From RUG11237 sp964450185 (GTDB taxonomy: Bacteria > Bacillota > Clostridia > Lachnospirales > Lachnospiraceae): a DNA stretch of 10,025 nt. Positions within the stretch are counted from its first letter, which is position 1. Each line of letters begins with the position of its first letter. A program made the position numbers and the translations under genes. The stretch lies in assembly GCA_964450185.1 (NCBI GenBank), contig CAYVCL010000091.1:1-10025 (forward strand), given 5' to 3'. Positions 1 through 6,439 of the stretch are shown one piece after another. The notes beneath the pieces were generated by a model. It saw nothing but the letters and a program-made list of their open reading frames with translations. It did no database searches and was not told the origin of the DNA.

Positions 1-1335
1 GCTTGTATGTGCCTGATACCAAGCATTGCGGCACAGCTTATTTATTTTAAGAAAAAAGATTCTTCCCTGATACGATATATTTTGGGCTATGGATTTTTAG
101 TGTTTTATGCTTATGCCATGTTTACGACTTCCACAGAGTTGTCCTTTTGTTACATTATCGTAACATTTGTCATCTTATTGGTATACGTGGATATCAAGTT
201 TCTGTTTTCCTTAGCATCAGGAGCAATTTTGGTAAATGTTGCCAGATTAACTTATTTAGGGATAAATGGTAGACTACAGGCACAGGACATCACCAACGCA
301 GAAATTATATTTGCCTGCCTGATTTTAACCAGCGCTTATGCGGTTATGACTGCAAAAAAAATCGGCTCTATTAATAATGCGAATATTATAAAAGCAGAAA
401 CCGAAAAGGAACAGTCAGAAGTACTTCTTCAGAATACCTTAGAAGTGGCTGTTTCCATAACCGAAAATATTGGAAATGTTGTAACAGAAACCGAAAATTT
501 GAAAGATGCTATTGAACAGACACGTAGTGCAATGGGCGATCTAAGTACTGGTGCCAATGACGTGGCTGAAGCGATGGAAGAACAGATGAACAGTACTCAG
601 TCAATACATCAGCATATTGATGAAGTGGTAAACTCCGTGGAAAATATTCTTGCGGACGGAAATGAAGCACAGAATAGCTTAAAGGACGGAAATGCGGTAA
701 TGACAGAATTGTTAGATTTGGTTAATAAATCAGAAGAGTCGGGACAAATAGTGACACAAAAGGTAACCGGATTAAAGGAATATGCAGACCGTATGCAGGA
801 AATAATGGGGCTTATCAGCAACGTTGCAGACCAGACGGGACTGCTTGCATTAAATGCCTCCATTGAAGCGGCAAGAGCAGGAGAAGCAGGAAAAGGCTTT
901 GGTGTAGTTGCAGGTGAAATATCCAATCTTTCTGCGCAGACAAATGCAGCAACCAACGATATTAACGGTTTGATTCAGGACATTGTAAAATCCATAGATG
1001 AGGCGGCGGAGGCGATGACACAACTGATAGAAAACAGCCAAAAGCAAAACGAATGTGTAGGTGTTACCGCAGACAAGTTTCAGATAATTCATAATAAAAC
1101 ACAGGGGATTCTAGGACAGGCAAGTCAGTTGAAGCAGGCAGTAGATATCGTGGCAGAAGAAAATCAGCAGATTGAGCAGAAAATCGGTCATGTATCCTCT
1201 GTTACGCAGGAAGTAACCGCACGTTCAGAGCAAACCTTAGAAAACTGCAATAGAAATTTGGACAGTGTAGAAGAAGTTGCTCAGATTATGGATAATTTAA
1301 AAACAGAAGCACAGAAATTAAAGAAAGAAGCTTAA
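1..1335 (+). CDS. Methyl-accepting chemotaxis protein, 5'-truncated by window edge
   Basis: This is a membrane-bound chemoreceptor that would relay a signal to CheA/CheW. The frame is open through the first base (two codons precede the first ATG at 7), so the true start lies outside the window. Counting from the ATG at 7, residues 1-118 hold about five hydrophobic segments (roughly 1-13, 23-40, 46-62, 64-86, 98-115) with only short loops. The rest is a helical cytoplasmic domain. The conserved signalling hairpin is clear at about 276-309, with the core LLALNASIEAARAGEAGKGF, typical of MCP tips that bind CheA/CheW. Long flanking helices carry Glu/Gln-rich heptads as expected for methylation regions. 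No Cache or four-helix extracellular sensor is seen, and no CheR-binding pentapeptide ends the protein. The ligand is unknown. A terminator follows, so this gene ends its own transcription unit. The MCP call is firm; the sensing mode is inferred. Confidence 0.93.
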   Translation, partial: ACMCLIPSIAAQLIYFKKKDSSLIRYILGYGFLVFYAYAMFTTSTELSFCYIIVTFVILLVYVDIKFLFSLASGAILVNVARLTYLGINGRLQAQDITNAEIIFACLILTSAYAVMTAKKIGSINNANIIKAETEKEQSEVLLQNTLEVAVSITENIGNVVTETENLKDAIEQTRSAMGDLSTGANDVAEAMEEQMNSTQSIHQHIDEVVNSVENILADGNEAQNSLKDGNAVMTELLDLVNKSEESGQIVTQKVTGLKEYADRMQEIMGLISNVADQTGLLALNASIEAARAGEAGKGFGVVAGEISNLSAQTNAATNDINGLIQDIVKSIDEAAEAMTQLIENSQKQNECVGVTADKFQIIHNKTQGILGQASQLKQAVDIVAEENQQIEQKIGHVSSVTQEVTARSEQTLENCNRNLDSVEEVAQIMDNLKTEAQKLKKEA

Positions 1336-1366
1336 AATACATAGAATGTATCATGTACATTAATCT

Positions 1367-1425
1367 ACCTACGAAGGTTTCCAAAGTTATTATTAGTCTG
1401 CTATGAAAACTTTCGTAGGTATTTT
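1367..1425 (+). terminator. Intrinsic terminator after the chemoreceptor gene
   Basis: The left arm ACCTACGAAGGTTTCC (1367-1382) pairs with GAAAACTTTCGTAGGT (1405-1420), with one G-T wobble and one mismatch. ATTTTT follows immediately. The loop is about 22 nt. It lies 31 nt after the chemoreceptor stop codon. Part of it is shared with the terminator near 6360-6426. Confidence 0.8.
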
Positions 1426-1445
1426 TGTGTCCGGCTAACTTCGAA
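1377..1445 (+). repeat. Terminator-associated repeat, copy A
   Basis: This stretch aligns with 6362-6426 in the same orientation. Shared blocks occur in the same order: GTTTCCA, AG, TATT, GTCTGCT, TG, AAACTTT, GTAGGT, TTTT and finally AACTTCGA. Small indels separate the blocks. This co-linear similarity is more than two unrelated terminators would show. Copy A covers the 3' half of the chemoreceptor terminator and about 25 nt beyond it. Confidence 0.6.
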
Positions 1446-1469
1446 TGCTTGGGAACTGTTACGAATTCA

Positions 1470-1499
1470 TTGCGATTCCCCCTTGTTGTGTGGTATAAT
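1470..1499 (+). promoter_or_regulatory. SigmaA-type promoter for the kinase gene
   Basis: The -35 is TTGCGA (1470-1475), then an 18-nt spacer and a perfect TATAAT -10 (1494-1499) preceded by TG at 1491-1492 (extended -10). It sits just after the chemoreceptor terminator and about 50 nt before the kinase start. It may also serve genes downstream. Confidence 0.7.
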
Positions 1500-1550
1500 A
1501 GATTGATTTATGGTAAAATCATAGTAAGAAAAAAGTTGCGAGGAGAATCC

Positions 1551-2132
1551 ATGGGAAATATATTTTATCTGATGGGTAAGAGTTCCTCCGGAAAAGATAC
1601 GATTTATCAGGAACTCTTAAAAGATACAGAATTAAATTTGAAAAAAGCTGTGTTATATACCACAAGACCAATCAGAGCCGGTGAAGTAGACGGCATTACG
1701 TATCACTTTACCGACGAGGCAGAATTGTTAAAACTGCAGAAGGAAAATAAAGTGATTGAAGTGCGGGGATATGACACAATCAAAGGAATGTGGTATTATT
1801 TCACCGTGGATGACGGGCAGTTTGAAACAAGCGGGAATATTATAATGATAGGAACGCTGGAATCTTACGAAAAAATGCGGGAACATTTTGGGGAACGGGT
1901 TGTTCCGGTGTTTGTTACATTGGAAGATGGAGAACGACTGATTCGTGCCATTCGCAGAGAACAGAATCAGAAAGAGCCGATGTATGCAGAAATGTGCAGA
2001 CGTTTTCTGGCAGATGAAAAAGATTTTTCAAAGGAAATGCTGGCGAAAAATAAAATAGAACGCTTTTTTGAAAATAATCAATTAGAGCAATGCGTCAAAG
2101 AGATAAAAGAGTTTATGAAAACATATAAATAA
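1551..2132 (+). CDS. Guanylate kinase-like P-loop NMP kinase (divergent paralogue)
   Basis: A 193-aa protein of the guanylate kinase fold. The ATG at 1551 is chosen because AGGAGAA lies just upstream (1541-1547) and the P-loop begins at residue 9 (GKSSSGKDT, K15). An in-frame ATG at 1425 would place the start upstream of the promoter. YTTRPIRAGEVDG at 36-48 matches the GMP-binding TTRP-R-GE-DG signature of Gmk. After that it diverges: the usual E-x-x-x-V-x-G-N-Y-Y-G-T stretch is replaced by E70 followed by GYDTIKGMWYYF, and the D-Q-G segment is replaced by GTLESYEK. GMP phosphorylation by ATP is therefore plausible but unproven. A canonical gmk usually sits elsewhere, beside rpoZ, in these genomes. 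The gene occupies the place that tmk holds in Bacillus, upstream of yaaR. Specificity for another nucleotide, or a regulatory role, is possible. Confidence 0.8.
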   Translation: MGNIFYLMGKSSSGKDTIYQELLKDTELNLKKAVLYTTRPIRAGEVDGITYHFTDEAELLKLQKENKVIEVRGYDTIKGMWYYFTVDDGQFETSGNIIMIGTLESYEKMREHFGERVVPVFVTLEDGERLIRAIRREQNQKEPMYAEMCRRFLADEKDFSKEMLAKNKIERFFENNQLEQCVKEIKEFMKTYK

Positions 2133-2146
2133 TCCGATATAAAAGG

Positions 2147-2175
2147 TAGACACATAGCGAAAATACCTGTATAGT
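2147..2175 (+). promoter_or_regulatory. Candidate promoter for the yaaR-holB-ricT operon
   Basis: TAGACA (2147-2152), a 17-nt spacer and TATAGT (2170-2175); each hexamer matches five of six consensus bases. It lies in the 70-nt gap between the kinase and yaaR. No terminator separates the two genes, so read-through from the kinase promoter is also likely. Confidence 0.5.
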
Positions 2176-2208
2176 TAAAGGGTTACAGAGGACGACAGGG
2201 GGATGAAT

Positions 2209-2649
2209 ATGGATATTAAGGTAAACACTACACAACCGGTAGTGCCGACAGAAACAACCACAAAAGTAAGTGAAGGCGACAGCGGATTTAAATTCACGCT
2301 AATCAGCCATATAGAAGAAAAAGATTTACAGGAAAAATTAAACGGGCTTATGGAAGAAATCACCAAACAGGGTGAAAAAATCGGTAAGCACATGGATATC
2401 AAAGATATGAAACAGTACCGCAGTCTTGTAAAAGAATTTATGAATGAAGTGGTAAACCGTTCTCATGAATTTTCCAGAGAAAACTTTTTGGACAGAAGGG
2501 GAAGACACCGTGTTTACGGTATTGTAAAACTGGTGGATAAGAATCTGGACGAATTGGCAGGAGAATTGGTGAAGGACGAAAAAGATAATATAAATATTCT
2601 TGGAAAGATTGGGGAAATTCAGGGACTATTGTTAGATATTCTGGCATAG
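2209..2649 (+). CDS. yaaR: YaaR family (DUF327) protein
   Basis: A small (146-aa) soluble helical protein of unknown biochemical role, conserved in Firmicutes just upstream of holB. I prefer the ATG at 2209 because AGGGGG (2197-2202) lies 6 nt before it. The ATG at 2203 abuts that motif but could use AGAGGA further up, which would add two residues (MN). The first 25 residues are Thr/Val-rich and probably disordered. From there to the end it is helical, with family signatures: LVKEFMNEVV near 73-82, the basic RRGRHRVY at 96-103, and the closing IGEIQGLLLDIL at about 134-145. There is no signal peptide, membrane segment or catalytic motif. The 25-nt gap to holB suggests co-transcription. Family assignment is confident; function is unknown. 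Confidence 0.88.
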   Translation: MDIKVNTTQPVVPTETTTKVSEGDSGFKFTLISHIEEKDLQEKLNGLMEEITKQGEKIGKHMDIKDMKQYRSLVKEFMNEVVNRSHEFSRENFLDRRGRHRVYGIVKLVDKNLDELAGELVKDEKDNINILGKIGEIQGLLLDILA

Positions 2650-2674
2650 GAAGAAGAGGAAAGAAGGTAAGGCA

Positions 2675-3664
2675 ATGGCAGGATTTGAAGATATTATCGG
2701 GCATGAGCAGATTATCGAGCATCTGCAGAATGCCATTGAATTAGATAAAGTATCACATGCATACATTATTAATGGGGAAAAAGGCACAGGAAAAATGTTG
2801 ATTGCAGATGCTTTTGCAATGACATTGCAGTGTGAAAAACAGGCTAGAATTCCTTGTCTGAAATGCCGCTCTTGTAAACAGACGCTTTCAGGAAATCAGC
2901 CGGATATTATTCATGTATCCCACGAAAAACCGAACAGCATCAGCGTAGAGGAAATCAGAAGTCAGTTAAATAACGATATTGAGGTAAAGCCATATAGCAG
3001 CCCAAGAAAAATATACATTATTGATGAAGCGGACAAGCTGACTGTGCAGGCACAGAATGCACTGTTAAAAACCATCGAAGAACCACCTGCATATGCAGTT
3101 GTAATTTTGCTTACCAGCAACTCCGATGCACTGCTTCCGACGATTTTATCCAGATGTGTACAGCTTAATATTAAGCCGGTACAGGATAAAGTGCTGAAAC
3201 GTTATCTGATGGAACGCTTAAAAGTACCGGATTATAAGGCGGACTTAAGTGTGGCATTTGCCAGAGGAAATGTGGGCAAAGCAGTAGCACTGGCATCTTC
3301 TGAAAATTTTGATATGATTAAGAAAGATGCCTTGGATATGTTACGTTATTTAGAAGACATGGAAATCCATGAGGTAGTGGAATGGGTGAAAAAGATTGCA
3401 GATTATAAGCTGGAAATCAATGACTTTTTGGATATCCTTACCGTGTGGTTTCGGGATGTGTTATTATTTAAGGCAACCAATGATGTAAATATGTTGATAT
3501 TTAAAGATGAAATTCAGGAAATAAAGAAAAAGGCAGCCAAAAGTTCCTACAGCGGATTAGAGGAAATTATTGGTGCCATTGAAAAGGCAAAAGTAAGGCT
3601 CAATGCCAACGTTAATTTCGATTTAACCATAGAGCTTATGCTTCTTGCCATTAAGGAGAATTAA
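2675..3664 (+). CDS. holB: DNA polymerase III subunit delta' (HolB)
   Basis: A clamp-loader AAA+ subunit that helps load the beta sliding clamp at primer-template junctions. AGAAGG (2662-2667) lies 7 nt before the ATG. At 329 residues the length is normal. Order: RFC-box-like start (FEDIIGHEQI), P-loop region GEKGTGK at 34-40, four zinc-ligand cysteines C53, C61, C64 and C67, Walker B with IYIIDEAD at 113-120, the EEPP segment near 135, a sensor-1 TSN near 147, and the SRC motif at 159-161 found in gamma and delta' subunits. The P-loop Thr/Ser is Met41, so ATP binding may be weak or lost; delta' subunits are often non-ATPase. After about 210 the helical collar domain follows. The frame ends 3 nt before ricT. 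Confidence 0.95.
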   Translation: MAGFEDIIGHEQIIEHLQNAIELDKVSHAYIINGEKGTGKMLIADAFAMTLQCEKQARIPCLKCRSCKQTLSGNQPDIIHVSHEKPNSISVEEIRSQLNNDIEVKPYSSPRKIYIIDEADKLTVQAQNALLKTIEEPPAYAVVILLTSNSDALLPTILSRCVQLNIKPVQDKVLKRYLMERLKVPDYKADLSVAFARGNVGKAVALASSENFDMIKKDALDMLRYLEDMEIHEVVEWVKKIADYKLEINDFLDILTVWFRDVLLFKATNDVNMLIFKDEIQEIKKKAAKSSYSGLEEIIGAIEKAKVRLNANVNFDLTIELMLLAIKEN

Positions 3665-3667
3665 GAA

Positions 3668-4588
3668 ATGGTAAAAGTAATCGGTGTAAGATTCAGAACG
3701 GCAGGAAAAATATACTTTTTCAGCCCACTGGATTTTGAAGTTCATACAGGAGATCATGTAATTGTAGAAACTGCAAGAGGAGTAGAGTACGGAACGGTGG
3801 TAATTGCACCGAAGGATATTGAAGAAGACAAGGTGATTCAGCCGTTAAAACCAGTGATTCGTGTGGCAACACCGGAAGATGATGCAGTGGAAGCAGAAAA
3901 CAAGACAAAAGAAAAAGAAGCCTTTAAAATTTGTCTGGAAAAAATTAAAAAGCATGGACTTCAGATGAAATTAATTGATTCAGAATATACGTTTGATAAT
4001 AACAAGTTGTTATTTTACTTTACAGCAGATGGAAGAATCGATTTCAGAGAACTGGTAAAGGATTTGGCATCGGTATTCAAAACACGTATTGAATTAAGAC
4101 AGATTGGTGTCAGAGATGAAACCAAGATAATGGGTGGCATTGGTATTTGTGGCCGTCCACTGTGCTGCCATACTTATCTGGCAGATTTTGCACCAGTGTC
4201 CATTAAGATGGCAAAAGAACAGAATCTTTCCTTAAATCCAACTAAAATTTCAGGGGTATGTGGAAGATTAATGTGCTGTCTGAAAAACGAAGAAGAAACT
4301 TATGAAGAATTAAACAGTCACTTGCCAAATGTGGGAGATTTCGTAACCACACCTGAAGGGTTGAAAGGTGAAGTTTCCAGTGTCAGTGTTTTACGACAGT
4401 TAGTGAAAGTTATTGTTACCAACAATGATGAAAAAGAAATCAGAGAATATAAAGTAGAAGAACTGAAGTTTAAGACAAGACGTAAGAAAGAGAAGATGAA
4501 ACTTTCCGCAGAAGAATTAAAAGCACTGGAAGTTTTGGAAAAAGAGGAACGCAAAGAAGAAAGGGTGTCAAAGCTGGATGACAAGTAA
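3668..4588 (+). CDS. ricT: RicT/YaaT, PSP1 domain protein of the Ric (Y) complex
   Basis: In Bacillus subtilis, RicT acts with RicA (YmcA) and RicF (YlbF) in an Fe-S-containing complex. That complex stimulates RNase Y-dependent mRNA maturation and affects competence, sporulation and biofilm formation. AAGGAG (3653-3658), inside the end of holB, lies 9 nt before the ATG. Residues 1-60 form the small N-terminal beta part (VRFRTAGKIYFF, GDHVIVET, YGTVV). The PSP1 C-terminal region spans about 60-205. Two cysteine clusters, CGRPLCC (161-167) and CGRLMCC (198-204), flank the conserved MAKEQNLSLNPTKISG. These are the expected cluster-binding cysteines and are all present. The tail beyond 260 is Lys/Glu-rich and probably disordered. 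RicA and RicF are not in this window. The last 11 nt overlap the next gene. Confidence 0.95.
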   Translation: MVKVIGVRFRTAGKIYFFSPLDFEVHTGDHVIVETARGVEYGTVVIAPKDIEEDKVIQPLKPVIRVATPEDDAVEAENKTKEKEAFKICLEKIKKHGLQMKLIDSEYTFDNNKLLFYFTADGRIDFRELVKDLASVFKTRIELRQIGVRDETKIMGGIGICGRPLCCHTYLADFAPVSIKMAKEQNLSLNPTKISGVCGRLMCCLKNEEETYEELNSHLPNVGDFVTTPEGLKGEVSSVSVLRQLVKVIVTNNDEKEIREYKVEELKFKTRRKKEKMKLSAEELKALEVLEKEERKEERVSKLDDK

Positions 4589-5327
4589 TTTGAAAAGTCA
4601 GGAAAGAATTGACGATTTAGGCAGAAACGGTTATAAAATCATTCAGAATAAAGAAAAGTTCTGCTTTGGCATTGATGCGGTTCTGCTCAGCGATTTTGCA
4701 AAGGCAAAGCCGGGTGAACGGGTATTGGATATTGGAACGGGAACCGGAATTATTCCGATTCTTATGGAAGCAAAGACAGAGGGAGAACATTTTACCGGAC
4801 TGGATATCCAACCGGAAAGCATTGAAATGGCACAGCGAAGCGTGGCTATGAATGGGCTTTCTGAAAAAATTGATATGGTATGTGGTGATGTAAAAGAAGC
4901 AGTGGATATATTTGGAGCTGCTTCTTTTAAAGTGATAACAACAAATCCACCGTACATGACAGGAAGCCATGGCATTGTAAATCCCAATGAGCCAAAAGCA
5001 ATCGCAAGACATGAACTGTGCTGCACGTTAGACGATATTTTGCAGACGTCAGCAAAGCTGTTAAAAGAAAAAGGAAGATTTTACATGGTACATCGTCCGT
5101 TTCGTCTGGCAGAAATTATGGCAGGTTGTGTGAAATACCGATTGGAGCCCAAAAGAATACGTTTCGTCCATTCTTATATAGATAAAGAACCGTCCATGGT
5201 CTTAATTGAAGCATTAAAAGGCGGCAACTCCAGAGTAACGGTAGAACCGCCATTGATTGTTTATAAAGATGTAAATGTTTACACAGATGAAATCTACGAA
5301 ATTTATGGATATGACAGGAGAAGTTAA
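4578..5327 (+). CDS. trmN6: tRNA1(Val) (adenine37-N6)-methyltransferase-like (TrmN6/YabB)
   Basis: A SAM-dependent class I methyltransferase of 249 aa. The SAM-binding motif I is VLDIGTGTGIIPIL (49-62). An acidic residue ends strand 2 (LDIQPE, D76), and the catalytic NPPY motif is at 123-126, the signature of N6-adenine methylation. FGIDAVLLSDFA at 30-41 is typical of TrmN6/YabB. The best-known homologue modifies A37 of tRNA1(Val) in E. coli; the exact RNA target here is inferred. The start overlaps ricT by 11 nt and has only a weak AAGGG (4561-4565) 12 nt upstream, so translation is probably coupled to ricT. rsmI starts immediately after its stop codon, with no YazA-type GIY-YIG gene between them as in Bacillus. 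Confidence 0.88.
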   Translation: MTSNLKSQERIDDLGRNGYKIIQNKEKFCFGIDAVLLSDFAKAKPGERVLDIGTGTGIIPILMEAKTEGEHFTGLDIQPESIEMAQRSVAMNGLSEKIDMVCGDVKEAVDIFGAASFKVITTNPPYMTGSHGIVNPNEPKAIARHELCCTLDDILQTSAKLLKEKGRFYMVHRPFRLAEIMAGCVKYRLEPKRIRFVHSYIDKEPSMVLIEALKGGNSRVTVEPPLIVYKDVNVYTDEIYEIYGYDRRS

Positions 5328-6164
5328 ATGCAGGGAAAATTATTTTTGTGTGCAACGCCAATAGGAAATTTAGAGGATATTACTTTTCGGGTGGTTCGTA
5401 CCTTAAAAGAAGTGGATTTGATTGCGGCAGAGGACACCAGAAACAGCATCAAGCTGTTAAATCATTTTGAAATCAAAACCCCAATGACAAGCTATCACGA
5501 GTACAACAAAATTGACAAAGCAAGAACATTGATAGCAGAAATGCAGTCAGGGAAAAACATAGCATTAATCACCGATGCGGGAACCCCAGGCATCTCCGAC
5601 CCGGGAGAAGAACTGGTAAAAATGTGCTACGAAGCAGGTGTAGAAGTAACCTCCCTTCCGGGAGCAGCCGCCTGCATCACAGCCTTAACCCTGTCCGGCT
5701 TGCCAACCAGACGCTTCTCCTTCGAAGCCTTCCTTCCGGCAGATAAAAAAGAGCGAAAACAAGTGCTGGAAGAAATGAAACAAGAAACCAGAACCCTGAT
5801 TTGCTACGAAGCCCCTCACCATTTAGTAAAAACCCTAAAAGAGCTATTAGAAGCTCTAGGTGACAGAAAATGCACCATCTGTCGCGAACTAACAAAACGC
5901 TACGAAACCGCCTTCCAGACCACACTGGCATCAGCAGTGGAGTATTACAGTGAAGAAGCACCAAAAGGTGAGTGCGTCATCGTAATAGAAGGAAAATCCA
6001 GACAAGAAATCATAGCAGACCAACAGGAAAAATGGCAGGAAATGTCCATAGAAGAACATATGGAGATATATTTGTCCCAAGGGAAAGATAAGAAAGAGGC
6101 AATGAAGTTAGTGGCGAAGGATAGAGGGGTTAGTAAGAGGGATATTTATCAGGCGTTGTTGTAA
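5328..6164 (+). CDS. rsmI: 16S rRNA (cytidine1402-2'-O)-methyltransferase RsmI
   Basis: RsmI methylates the ribose of C1402 in the 16S rRNA decoding centre using SAM. AGGAG (5316-5320) lies 7 nt before the ATG, within the end of the preceding gene. The 278-aa length is normal. The tetrapyrrole-methylase-fold motifs appear in order: ATPIGNLEDIT (9-19), AAEDTR (33-38), ITDAGTPGISDPGEE (85-99), LPGAAACITALTLSGLPT (109-126), FEAFLP (132-137) and YEAPHHL. The C-terminal helical extension ends with GVSKRDIYQALL, usual for RsmI. The second half uses more C-ending codons (ACC, TCC, GCC) than the neighbouring genes, a mild composition shift. It is the last gene of the operon. Confidence 0.96.
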   Translation: MQGKLFLCATPIGNLEDITFRVVRTLKEVDLIAAEDTRNSIKLLNHFEIKTPMTSYHEYNKIDKARTLIAEMQSGKNIALITDAGTPGISDPGEELVKMCYEAGVEVTSLPGAAACITALTLSGLPTRRFSFEAFLPADKKERKQVLEEMKQETRTLICYEAPHHLVKTLKELLEALGDRKCTICRELTKRYETAFQTTLASAVEYYSEEAPKGECVIVIEGKSRQEIIADQQEKWQEMSIEEHMEIYLSQGKDKKEAMKLVAKDRGVSKRDIYQALL

Positions 6165-6176
6165 GGGGGCGTTCCT

Positions 6177-6199
6177 TTCCCGGACGTCCTGTCCGGGAA
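6177..6199. repeat. Perfect 9-bp inverted repeat without a T-tract
   Basis: TTCCCGGAC (6177-6185) and GTCCGGGAA (6191-6199) are exact complements around the 5-nt loop GTCCT. No T-run follows on either strand, so it is not a standard terminator. It begins 12 nt after the rsmI stop and could protect the operon's 3' end or mark the edge of a repeat element. Confidence 0.7.
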
Positions 6200-6297
6200 T
6201 TGCTGGGTATTGGCAAGAGGACACCAAGAACATCTAATTCCCCTCCACAGTCACCCACCAACACAGGCATTGGCACAATCACAGCAAGAAAGTATAC

Positions 6298-6323
6298 TGC
6301 CCTTGGGAATAGGGGCAATTTTT
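6298..6323 (+). terminator. Weak intrinsic terminator candidate for the rsmI operon
   Basis: TGCCCTT (6298-6304) pairs with AGGGGCA (6311-6317), with one G-T wobble and a 6-nt loop. It is followed by AATTTTT (T-run 6319-6323). The stem is short, and the stronger terminator lies 40 nt further on. Confidence 0.5.
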
Positions 6324-6356
6324 AAGTGTAAATTTGGTGGATAAGTACATTGGTTA

Positions 6357-6398
6357 AAAAAGTTTCCAGAGCTATTTTGTCTGCTCTGGAAACTTTTT
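6357..6398. terminator. Strong bidirectional terminator between convergent genes
   Basis: AAAAAGTTTCCAGAGC (6357-6372) and GCTCTGGAAACTTTTT (6383-6398) are exact 16-nt complements around a 10-nt loop. A T-run ends the stem on both strands. It lies between rsmI (plus) and the Rpn-like gene (minus) and should stop transcription from both sides. Confidence 0.9.
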
Positions 6399-6426
6399 AT
6401 AGTTGTAGGTGTTTTGCCAACTTCGA
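6362..6426 (+). repeat. Terminator-associated repeat, copy B
   Basis: Co-linear with 1377-1445: GTTTCCA, AG, TATT, GTCTGCT, TG, AAACTTT, GTAGGT, TTTT and AACTTCGA in the same order. In this copy the hairpin has been perfected, and GTCTGCTC (6379-6386) has a second exact partner, GAGCAGAC (6425-6432), just beyond the repeat. Confidence 0.6.
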
Positions 6427-6439
6427 GCAGACGCAAATA

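Larger units (their letters stand above)
6165..6344. other. GC-richer gene-free segment, possible dispersed intergenic repeat
   Basis: No supported gene lies here. The composition differs from both sides, with long C-, CA- and G-rich runs. It begins right at the rsmI stop, and the same frame stays open for 59 further codons to a TAA at 6342-6344, with no start codon context of its own. It holds the hairpin at 6177-6199 and the weak terminator at 6298-6323. A recently inserted or repeated intergenic element would explain the shift; this is inference. Confidence 0.4.

Noticed and set aside
1425..1550. Longer start for the guanylate-kinase-like gene at ATG 1425
   Set aside because: It would begin upstream of the promoter, lacks a ribosome binding site and adds 42 residues unlike any kinase N-terminus; ATG 1551 has AGGAGAA and puts the P-loop at residue 9.
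4617..5026. Two minus-strand ORFs of about 130 codons inside the TrmN6-like gene
   Set aside because: They lie opposite a clear methyltransferase gene, have no ribosome binding site or recognisable motif and are frame shadows; the same applies to the other antisense ORFs in the window.
6209..6290. Two similar 22-nt stretches exactly 60 nt apart (ATTGGCA ... CAAGAA)
   Set aside because: Only 17 of 22 bases match and the flanks do not align, so no tandem 60-nt repeat is supported; chance in a CA-rich segment is enough.
6130..6436. Two short minus-strand ORFs (6130-6318, 6251-6436) in the gap after rsmI
   Set aside because: One overlaps the end of rsmI, the other runs through the strong terminator; neither has a ribosome binding site or a recognised domain. 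The segment is better described as a possible intergenic repeat.
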